The notes beneath the pieces are model-generated. The model was given only the letters and a program-made list of their open reading frames with translations, made no database searches and was not told the DNA's origin. DNA of 64,000 nt from Cryptomeria japonica (lineage: Eukaryota > Streptophyta > Pinopsida > Cupressales > Cupressaceae), in contig NC_081406.1 in NCBI RefSeq assembly GCF_030272615.1, positions 259,831,386 to 259,895,385 of the forward strand. Direction: 5' to 3'. Shown here one piece after another: positions 23,214 through 32,639 of the stretch. The translations under genes were made by a program, and so were the position numbers. Each line of letters opens with the position of its first letter. Position 1 is the first letter of the stretch.

Positions 23214-24893
23214 ATGGTGGGATACCTTTTTGTTCCACACTCCCTTACATTCATAAAAGCCGTTGATGCCTCTGTAAGTCAGCCACATAATGTACCATTA
23301 CACATTGAAGCCTTCCTACACAAACATCGAATAAAACAAGTCCTGATAGATAGAGGAGCTGGTCTAAACATTTGTACTTTGAACACTATTAAACAATTGG
23401 GATATTTAGACAAAGCTGTGAATTCTATAAACAAAATTACCATCAAGGCATATGATGATGAAGAGCGTTCATCCAAGGCCACAGTCACCTTACCTCTCAA
23501 AGTCAAGCCAGTTACAAAGGATGTGGTTTGTCAAGTCCTAGACCTAGATCTCACATACAATATATTACTAGGACATCCTTGGATTCATGAGAAGAGTGTA
23601 GTCCCATCTACATATCATCGATGTATCAAGTTTCCACACAATAGAGTTGAAGTGACTGTCAAAGCGAATCCAAATCCATTCATATATTGCAACAATCTAC
23701 GACCTCGATCAGAAATAACAATACCAATCAATCAAGAGGCTATTCCATCTTCAGCATATGTGGATCCAGAATCCTTGAAAGCTTCTACATCAAAACAAGC
23801 AAAGCACAAAGAAAATTTCAAGTTTAAAGACTTGGGATGTGGTGAGTATATCTTCCATGTTGATCAACTCCCACTATCTGCTAAGGTATTCGGTCAACAA
23901 GAACAACCTACAAACAATTTGCAAGGAATTGGGTGTGAACCACCTAGTGTTGTGGCTACTAAGTCTAAATGCAAATCTCCTCTAGTGGTGCAAGCATCTC
24001 TTGATATCAATAGTCCTAAGAGTGGTTCCAACGAAGAATCTATTGAGCATATCGCTAGCCCTCTTGATAACTCACATAGCTTTACCATATCAGCCACTCA
24101 TTTCATTTCCACTCCACTTCCAGACTTGGATCAACAAGAATTACAAAAGCCCTTACTTATTGGGGATCAAAAATCAAGCTATGAACAGAAAAATCCAAAA
24201 GTAAAAAATAAAGAGAAGTCCTTTAGTCCAAATCAAAATCAAAAGCTATTGGATTCTACCAAAATCAAAGTCAAGGATAAAAATCCTATGCAAGAAAAAG
24301 AGCAAGAGTTGATCTCCCCTAATACCAAAATAACTGGGGGCAAAAGTTCTACAATTTCAAGTAAAAAAGAACACTTGTTGATCCTAAGTCTCCATCATGC
24401 TATCCTACTTTCACTTATTTTCATAGTCATAAGCCTTCATAACTCATCCACTTGTTCCACACATCCATCCCCTTTTGGTGATACATCATGGACCTTTAAT
24501 GGAGCTTCCTTGAAGGACTCTGTTATTAGGGATGCCCAAACTTCTTTAGGTGACACGCATATGGGCCTGTGTAGTCCACACACTAGTAATTCTATCTCAG
24601 TTCCTTCATCAGGGAAGACAATCACTTGAGCTACATATCATTCAGTCAAGGAACAATGCATCTACAATCATAAAGTCAAGCCTCACACATTTGAGGTGGG
24701 TGACTTGGTTCTCACAGAAAATCCTAAAAATCAGCAAGATGGAGAGAAGAAGGGCTAGTTCAAACTAAATTGGCTTGGTCCTTACATCATCACAACAGTC
24801 TATGGATCTGGTGCATATCAGCTCTCAACTATAGAAGGTGAACCTTTGGAGGATCCTATCAACAACATGCACCTTCACAGGTTTTACACATAG
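23214..24893 (+). pseudogene. Protease, linker and integrase C-terminal tail, element 2
   Basis: One frame runs through 24893 with only two stops (TGA at 24628-24630, TAG at about 24756). Protease: active site LIDRGAGLNIC, flap-side NKITIKAYDDEE, then LDLTYNILLGHPWIHEK. The linker is Lys/Ser rich, with a hydrophobic stretch (LLILSLHHAILLSLIFIVIS) that looks like a membrane span, and FGDTSWTFNGAS. The tail has HTFEVGDLVL, LNWLGPYIITTVYGSGAYQL and EPLEDPINNMHLHRFYT. The frame shows that protease and integrase tail were in one polyprotein without the polymerase. Confidence 0.8.
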
Positions 24894-27101
24894 CCCTTCA
24901 GAGTATCCTAATTCAAAAATACAAAAAAAATTTAAAAACTTCAAAAATACAAAAAAAAATCATAAAACAAACAAAAAAAATCATTACTTGGTGAAAACCT
25001 AGCAAATAGGCGCCTTGTGACACAAAAAACATTGAAAAATTGAAAAAAGTGAAGAGAAATAATTTTGTCCAACAGTGAAAACCACTTCGGTGGTGCCCTG
25101 GGCAAGTACCATGGTGAAAACTGGGTCACCAATGCCATGTGTAGAGACATTGCTCCTCCCTCCTTTAGGATTCACTTTCATCCTTTCACTTTGCACACAC
25201 TCACAACCTATTCGTTCATAATAAACTTACCCATTCCCATCATGGCTTGTTATTGATCTACCCAAGATTGGTTAGCCATTCATAATAAACCTCCCCTTTC
25301 ACCTCCCTTTCCATCCATAATAAATCAGATCCTATTTGTGGCTAACGCAAATCCTACATCTAGTGATGGGTGTGGAACTAAGAACATCACGTTTTCGAGG
25401 AGTACAGCTTCTTCCAGCTTCCTTCAGTCTATCTACGCACAATTCGCAATAAAGCAGCATCTGCATCGCCAATCCGCAATAAAGTTCCATCTTCTTCGCA
25501 ATAAAGTATCAGTTTCAGATGAGACATAGCAGCAACAATGGGCTTCAACAAATCAAATCTTTCAACAAACTCAAACAACATATGGTTCAGTGCTATCTAT
25601 CATTTTTGTGAAAGTAAACATTGTGACCACAATCAAATAAGACTTATAAAAGTGACAAGAGACTAAACTTGAGTACTATAGTGGATGTTGGTGTTGAGTC
25701 TTGGTTTTCTTTTGATTTTATCTTTTGGTGATATGTCTTTTAGCTTTTTCAGGATGTCTCTGACTAGAGATTTTATCTCTAGGATTTCTTTGACTAGAAA
25801 GGCGAGGATGGGGTATCGTCACCTATTTGTATTTGCTGTTTGTGGATTGTCTCTTAGTAATGCTATGACTTGTCCAAGGATATGAGGACACTGTGAGTCT
25901 AGTGTGAACTGGGGCATTCCTTGTTTGTGACTGTCTTATCTCCATGCAAATAGGTACAATGACTTTCTGGGTCGAACATATGCCTCTATTGTCATAACCT
26001 ACTTGCTATAATAAAGCTCAATGATGATAACGCACAAGAAGCTCTTTCACTTTCATATCTTCTATCTTTCATCCCCCTTTCTTGATTGACTTCCATCATC
26101 CTTCTCAAGTCCGTGTAGCCTGCTATCACATGACTGAGTATAATGACACACCAAAAACATTTGCATTTCATGTGTTTGGCACTCCCTGTTCATCACAAAG
26201 TGCTGCTCACATTTGCACTCATTGTTCATCACAAAGTGCTGCTCATATTTTAGTACTCCCTGTTCATCACAAAGTACTATATCTTGGTACTCACTATTCA
26301 TCACAAAGTGCCTTGATCTATCTTATCCTCGGGCCTATGCTTGAGTGAATCCTCTTGAGTAGTTTCCTAATTGGCAACGTATGTTCTATCACAGAATTGT
26401 TAATCCTAGCCCTATTTGTTATCCTAGTCTTCCCTAGAGGACCTGTTTGAGTGTATCCTCTCAGTAGCTTATCCAATCAACAGCGTATGTTCATCATAGA
26501 ACTGTCGATTTGACCTAGAAGACACAAATTCACATTTTTGGACACAAACGCGCCTGACACCAATGTAGATGCGCCTAGCGAGCATAAACGCGCTTGGCAC
26601 CAACGCAAACGTGCCTACACATTTTTGACATTTTTTGGACCCTATTCTAAGCGCATTTATTACTATACCTAGCATGCATTAATGACAACAATAAATGCAT
26701 CAAAGTACAAGGAGGTTTTGTGGTACTTACTGGCTCTCCTGCCTATACTGGCCTCTGGAATCAGTGAACGCTGTCAAATCTGTGAACCAAAGCCATCGCT
26801 GCTGACTGTTGTTGCTCTATTCGCTCTCTGCACTCTGATCTCTTAGATGTGTGGATGACAATGAGGATGTATTCCCCTCATGTTCTATCTTATAGACTGC
26901 CCTAGCCCTAGCCCTAGCCCTCGTTTCCCGAGTCAGTCTTCATTATCCCGTGACTTTGTCACTTTATCTGGTCAATCCATTCTAGCCTTTCTTTCTTATT
27001 GAGAGATTGTCTACAATCTTTTCACACATTTTCATCCAATCTCTCGAGGGGGCATATCATTCCCATCTTGGGGCAACTCTGTATCAGTTCATCTTATCTT
27101 C
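24894..27101 (+). other. 3' non-coding region of element 2
   Basis: No gene. 24986-25140 holds the GTGAAAAC and GGCGCC modules. 26185-26315 holds four copies of the TGTTCATCACAAAGTG repeat. 26548-26615 has four copies of an ACGCGCC/ATGCGCC core at 19-21 bp spacing, related to the clusters in element 4. The PMD segment of element 1 is missing at about 26175. Confidence 0.6.
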
Positions 27102-27146
27102 TTTGAAACAACGTGACAAGCCGCATTGTCTCAAAGAGGGGCAAAA
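27102..27146 (+). promoter_or_regulatory. Stem-loop and polypurine tract, element 2
   Basis: AAAGAGGGGCAAAA (27133-27146) abuts the 3' LTR. Arms 27102-27115 and 27122-27135 can pair around a 6-nt loop, with a few mismatches or G-T pairs, and the right arm runs into the polypurine tract. Confidence 0.7.
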
Positions 27147-27916
27147 TGTAGACACCCAAAATTGTCCAGTCTAATTAAATAAATATTTTATTTATTTAAT
27201 TATCTAAGCTTAATTCTTCTATTAATTAAACAAATCTTTATTTATTTAATTAATTCATTTATCCTCTTCTAGCCTTATTTCTCATTTAAATAAATATATT
27301 TATTTATTTAAATTATCCTTTTCTTAAATTAAATAAATATCTTATTTATTTAATTGATCTCACTCGTTCTATTAATTAAATAAATCTTTATTTATTTAAT
27401 TAATTCATTAACCTTTTCTACCCATGACACATGTCATTCATCTCTTAATTCATACACTACCTACCCCTTTCATTATTTTATTATTTCTTTTACCTACCCT
27501 CTAATCATAGCCAACCTCCTTTTACACCTCTCAATCTTATCCCTCCATTTCATATAGTGTCTTCTATATAAGGAGATGCTTCCTTCATTATCAAACCCCC
27601 CGTTGACTACTTGACTACACTACGCTTTTGAACATAGGCGATCCTACTTGCAACCACATTCCATTCTTTGTTGAGCTCTTGTGAACATAAAATCTGAGAG
27701 CAAATATATCAAGCAACATCAATGGAGATAGGAAGAATGGAGATTCAAACCCTATTGGACATGTGATGGTATAATCTTTGTGATTTCATTTCATTGTCAT
27801 TGTCTTAGGTAATCTTCATATGTTATGGTGGATCTTTGTTGTTGTTAGGCTAGGGTTTTGTGGTTGAATTCATTTAGCCTTTCAATATTGTTGTTTATCC
27901 ATTTTCACCATAAACA
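27147..27916 (+). repeat. 3' LTR of element 2
   Basis: 770 bp, TGTAGACACCCAAAATTGTC to ACCATAAACA. TATATAAG box at 27565-27572. Confidence 0.9.
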
Positions 27917-28673
27917 CTTACCTTCGACCAAATATCACAAAAACTCACTTTCCTCTGTAGTCAGTAGGCTAATTAGGCAAAATTTGCAAAGGAAGTACTC
28001 ACAAAACACAATTCCAGAAAGAACCCCTTCGTACAGTCTTTGGTTATGATCCAACATCAAGTATTTTCTAGGTTATATGGTCAGGTCATGCTTCAATATA
28101 TTCTACCTCCAAAACCCTCTCTATTTCACCCTTAAACCTAGGGCTTTCTCAAAAACCCATCAAAAATCACTTCCAAAATCAAATGAAGGATTATTCACCA
28201 TGTCCTCAACATACCCTTACTGATTCAAACACAAAAATAGCCCCTCCTTAAAGCCAATCTGCTACTACTCTAACTGCGGCACTAAAACCATGCATTTTCA
28301 GTCAAATTTCTATGGTGTACACCAAAATTTAACCCCTTCCTATCATTAAAGTGTCAGGAATGTATGATACAAGTTAGGTATGATCCAATCCATAGGAAAT
28401 AGAGTCTTACATATATGGTTGGATCGTTATTTCAAAGGAAAATAACAAAACAGTGAACAAAGAGACTGCAAACTTAGTAATAGTCAGCATAGTGTGTTAT
28501 CCCAAGGTATATTGAACCTTCAAAAAGTTACAAACATGTAAGAATGTACAAACACCACTCTTACTTCATAACAAAACCAATATCAAATCTACCTAAATGC
28601 AAAGAAAGCATGAAAACCACGGATTTGCTGGAAAATAAAGAAGTTTTATTGTTGTTTGAGTTACAGTTTGTAC

Positions 28674-29148
28674 AAGCTATACTTCCTTGTGCTCTCACCC
28701 TCGTACTAATGCCTCTCAGGGCTTTAAATATGCCTCCAACAACTTCCCCAACCAATCCATTCAATTGCTTAAACAAGCAAATTTTGTCATTTCCCACCAA
28801 AATGACACTAGCCATTATTTTCAAATATTTGAACTTAAAACTCTTATTAACCAACCTATACTAACTTCTACCCAAATCTAATGACTCTTAAGGGATCAGA
28901 ATGCTTTATCCAATAGGTCTAAATAATTTTAAGACACTCCCCAATCCTATAACCATGAAATCCCATATTTGGTCCTATGGTCCCATTAGGACCATTAGGA
29001 CAATTAACGATTACATAAGGATCATTACAATAAAATGTCATAATTGGATTTAGGATATCAAAATTGAGTCCATTAGACCCATACACCTTCTTGTCATGTT
29101 TCCATAGTGTTCTCCAAGTTGTCTTCATGTTAGGGGCTCCTGCACCAC
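28674..29148 (-). mobile_element. Unit C of the tandem array (truncated)
   Basis: Third unit start, colinear with units A and B until GGGGCTCCTGCACCA at 29134-29147, where units A and B continue TACTCCC but this copy runs into (AG)n. The rest of unit C is not found beyond the satellite. Confidence 0.75.
28919..29128 (-). pseudogene. Unrecognised 3' reading frame, unit C
   Basis: 69 codons matching the C-terminal third of the frames at 261-893 and 3995-4626 (KTTWRTLWKHDKKVYGSNG, then NPIMTFYCNDPYVIVNCP). Its upstream part is lost at the unit C truncation. Function unknown. Confidence 0.4.
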
Positions 29149-29262
29149 AGAGAGAGAGAGAGGGGGGGGGGGGGGGATAGAGATTAGGGGAGAGGGGGAG
29201 GGGGAGAGAGAGAGGGAGGGGGAGGGGAGAGAGAGAGGGAGGGGGAGGGAGAGGGAGGGGTA
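29149..29262 (+). repeat. GA/GGGGA-rich purine tract
   Basis: (AG)n, a ~15-G run, then GAGGGGGAGGGGGAGAGAG-type sequence, nearly all purine on the plus strand. It is the inverted counterpart of the CT tract at 30918-31241. Confidence 0.85.
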
Positions 29263-30917
29263 AAGGGTCATATTGTGTCCTAAGGGGTCATATTATGTCC
29301 TATGACCCATTAGAACATCATATGACACCTTATGTGTCAATTTTTTGGAAGCAATATTGGTACTTCTTTTTATATTGTAATAATGGTTCATCTTGCTACC
29401 TTATGACACACTATGACCCCTTATGACACCATATGGTGTTGTTAGAGTTCATATGGTGTCCCAAGGGGTCATGGGATACCATATGACCCCTAAGGACAAC
29501 ATATGACCCCTTATGACACCATATTGGGTCGTTATGGGCCCTATGGTGTCCTAAGGAGTCATATTATGTCCTACGACCCCTTAGGACACCATATGACCCC
29601 CTATGACACCAAATTGTGTTGTTATGGGTCATATTGTGTCCTAAGGGGTCATATTGTGTCCTACGACCCCTTAGGACACCATATGACCCCCTACGACACC
29701 AAATTGTGTCGTTATGGGTCATATTGTGTCCTAAGGGGTCATATTGTATCATATGACTCCTTTAAGACACCATATGACCCCTTAGGACATAATATGTCTC
29801 TTTACGACTCTATACGGTGTTGTTATGGGTCCTATGACCCCTTATGACACCATATTAGGTTGTTATGGGCCCTATGGTGTCCTAAGGGGTCATATTATTT
29901 CCTACGACCCCTTAGCACACCATATAACCCCTTAAGACACAAAATTGTATCGTTATGGGTCATATTATGTCCTAAGGGGTCATATTGTGTCATATGACCC
30001 CTTTAAGACACCATATGACCCCTTAGGACACAATATGACCCTTTACGAATCTATACGGTGTCGTTATGGGTCATATGACCCATTATGACCCCATATGGTG
30101 TCGTTAGGGGTCATATGGTGTCCTAAGGGGTCATGGGATACCATATGACTCCTAAGGACAACATATGACTCTTATGATACCATATTGGGTTATTATGGGT
30201 CTTATGGTGTCCTAAGGGGTCATATTGTGTCCTACGACCCCTTAGGATACCGTATGACCCCTTATGACACCAAATTGTGTCATCATGGGTCATATTGTAT
30301 CCTAAGGGGTCATATTATGTCATATGACCCCTTTAAGACACCATATGACCCCTTAGGACACAATATGACCCTTTACGACTCTATACGATGTCGTTATGGG
30401 TAATATGACCCCTTATGACACCATATGGTGTCATTAGGGGTCATATGGTGTCCTAAGGGGTCATGGGACACCATATGACTCCCAAGGACAACATATGACC
30501 CCTTATGAAATCATATTGGGTCGTTATGGGTCCTATGGTGTCCTAAGGGGTCATATTGTGTCCTACGACCCCTTAGGACACCATATGACCCCTTACGATA
30601 CCAAATTGTGTCATCATGGATCATATTGTATCCTAAGGGGTTATATTGTGTCATATGACCCCTTTAAGACACCATATGACCCCTTAGGACACAATATGAC
30701 CCTTTACGACTCTATACGGTGTCGTTATGGGTCATAAGATCCCTTATGAAACCATATGGTGTCATTAGGGGTCATATGGTGTCCTAAGGGGTCATGGGAC
30801 ACCATATGAACCCTAAGGACAATATATGACCCCTTATGACACCATATTGGATCGTTATGGGTCCTATGGTGTCCTAAGGGGTCATATTGTGTCCTACAAC
30901 CCCTTAGGACACCATAA
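29263..30917. repeat. Satellite with ~331-bp higher-order unit and strong dyads
   Basis: Built from variants of TATGACCCCTTAGGACACC and its complement GGTGTCCTAAGGGGTCATA. The marker GGGGTCATGGGA recurs at 29465, 30127, 30457 and 30788, i.e. spacings 662 (two units), 330 and 331. Within units, direct and inverted copies alternate; the clearest dyad has 19-bp perfect arms at 30534-30552 and 30567-30585 around a 14-nt loop. Open frames here (for example 29503-29847) are by-products of the repeat. Confidence 0.85.
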
Positions 30918-31241
<324 letters not shown>

Positions 31242-31255
31242 AAATATGAGTAGTG

Positions 31256-31435
31256 AAATTGGATATCCGATTTCTGCCACTATCATTAATGTGGCAACAG
31301 TAAAAAAAGGCAGCAACTGGAATAATTTTTGGGACAATAAATTTATACATTAAAATCGGATATCCGATCAAATCCAATATCCGATATAATCGAATATCCG
31401 ATCAAATCCAATATCTGATATAATCGGATATCCAT
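31256..31435. repeat. Palindromic ATCGGATATCCGAT repeats at left end
   Basis: Five or six copies of the palindrome or half-palindrome, at about 31260, 31353, 31379, 31395, 31410 and 31424, alternating with CAAATCCAAT and AATATAAT-like spacers. The cluster sits just upstream of the plus-strand gene and could be its promoter region or transposase-binding subterminal repeats. Confidence 0.65.
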
Positions 31436-31619
31436 TTTTTGTCAATAAAAAAGAGCCTTGTGGGGCCATTTTGTGGATTCCAATGACCCACTTTCTTCAC
31501 ATTCTATTTGTCAACAATCATGGGTTTTCAGACAAGTTGAGACAAATTTGTTCTTTTGAGAGATTCTTAAAGTCAAATATTACATTGTCAATCATTGAGG
31601 AGCATCTTTGTGGAGATAA

Positions 31620-32240
31620 TTGGGGAGTAGTAGTCGTCGGAAGTCTAAACGCAAAAGAAAACTTTCAAGTGGCCAAATTGAAGTGTATGGAGAAAGAGAT
31701 AGAAAAGGTCATAGCAGGAGAAGACAAGGTATGTTAAATATTGCTAATGTTAATTCAAGTGAAAAGGAAATTGAATTGGAAAATGTTGAACAAGTTATTG
31801 AAAATGAAAATGTAGATTTTGAAAGTGAAAATGTTAAACATGTTGAAAATGTTGAAAGTGATAATGAAAATGCTCAACATGACATGAGAATGGAAAGTGA
31901 AAATTTGGGAGTTGACAATGAAGGTGTCCATAATTTTGGTGTAAATATAAACTTTCTTGAGATTGGAGATGAAAATGTAGAAAATTTTGACATAGGAGGT
32001 GAACATATGGAAAATTTTGACATTGGAGGTGAAAATATGAAAAACTTTGACATTGAAGGTGGACTTGCTCAACCAAGTGAACACTATGTAACATCTAATT
32101 ACTTCAGAAATGAAGACCCTCTCATGGATGAAAGAAAAATTCCAAATCCAAGACCTTCAAGAACCCCAAAATGTTTACTTGAAATTGATGAGAACATTAT
32201 TGTGAATCTTGAAGGCAAGAGGTCAACAAGAACCATTTGA
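31620..32240 (+). CDS. Unrecognised acidic protein with NFDIGGE repeats
   Basis: 206 codons. I do not recognise the family. The N-terminus is basic with a KRKRKLSSG segment that would suit a nuclear localisation signal. The middle is rich in Glu, Asn, Val and Asp, with the repeats ENFDIGGE/ENMKNFDIEGG. The C-terminus has EDPLMDERKIPNPRPSRTPK and ends KRSTRTI. An overlapping frame (31471-31737) upstream may be an extra exon. It might be the front of a spliced gene. Low sequence complexity makes chance translation possible. Confidence 0.35.
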   Translation: MGSSSRRKSKRKRKLSSGQIEVYGERDRKGHSRRRQGMLNIANVNSSEKEIELENVEQVIENENVDFESENVKHVENVESDNENAQHDMRMESENLGVDNEGVHNFGVNINFLEIGDENVENFDIGGEHMENFDIGGENMKNFDIEGGLAQPSEHYVTSNYFRNEDPLMDERKIPNPRPSRTPKCLLEIDENIIVNLEGKRSTRTI

Positions 32241-32639
32241 TTGTGGGCTACACAACTTTTCGACACAAATTTTAGTAATAAGACATTGACCAAGCAATGC
32301 CAACTTTTTGTTCAATTGTAGGCATTGTTGTACGTAAGATTTTCTCTTATGACATGAGGATGTCTGATGCAGATGAAGTGGGATGTTGTATTTGTATATG
32401 TATGTGAATTGATTTAACTTTTTTATGATGATATACGATGTCCATGAGCAAACTGGTTTAGTTATATTGCTGATATACAATGTATCTATACATGAGTACA
32501 TTGGTGTAGTCTTATTGATAATGATGAAAAATCATGTTTGCATATTCATTCATGGATGTCACATGCAAGTGTAATGGTAATTATATGTATACAATACATG
32601 GAAATATTGATGATCATTATGTGTCTACAGTGTAATGCT
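32241..32639 (+). other. Gene-free stretch before the 360-bp array
   Basis: AT-rich, repeated TATATACAATGTA-like words near 32390-32640; no gene supported. Confidence 0.5.

Larger units (their letters stand above)
17470..27916 (+). mobile_element. Element 2: non-autonomous Ty3/gypsy LTR retrotransposon
   Basis: 10,447 bp, plus strand, same family as element 1. Flanks are CTTAT (17465-17469) and CTTAC (27917-27921), a 5-bp target duplication with one transition. Order: 5' LTR, primer site, leader with three ~300-bp repeats, gag, protease, linker, integrase tail, 3' non-coding region, polypurine tract, 3' LTR. It lacks RT, RNase H and integrase core exactly as element 1 does, and also lacks the PMD segment. 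Confidence 0.9.
3734..28673 (-). mobile_element. Unit B of the tandem gag-protease array, split by elements 1 and 2
   Basis: Unit B consists of 3734-6414, 17170-17469 and 27917-28673, minus strand. Removing 6415-17169 and 17470-27916 with one copy of each target duplication leaves about 3.73 kb colinear with unit A. For example GCACCTATTACCTCTAAGAGG is recovered across the first site and CTTAGCCATTCTTACCTTCG across the second, both matching unit A with small differences. The two insertions are only 300 bp apart, inside the LTR-like segment. Confidence 0.8.

Noticed and set aside
29503-30737. Several 70-114-codon frames with repeated GHHMTPYDTK-like sequence
   Set aside because: By-products of the satellite; appear on both strands with its period.
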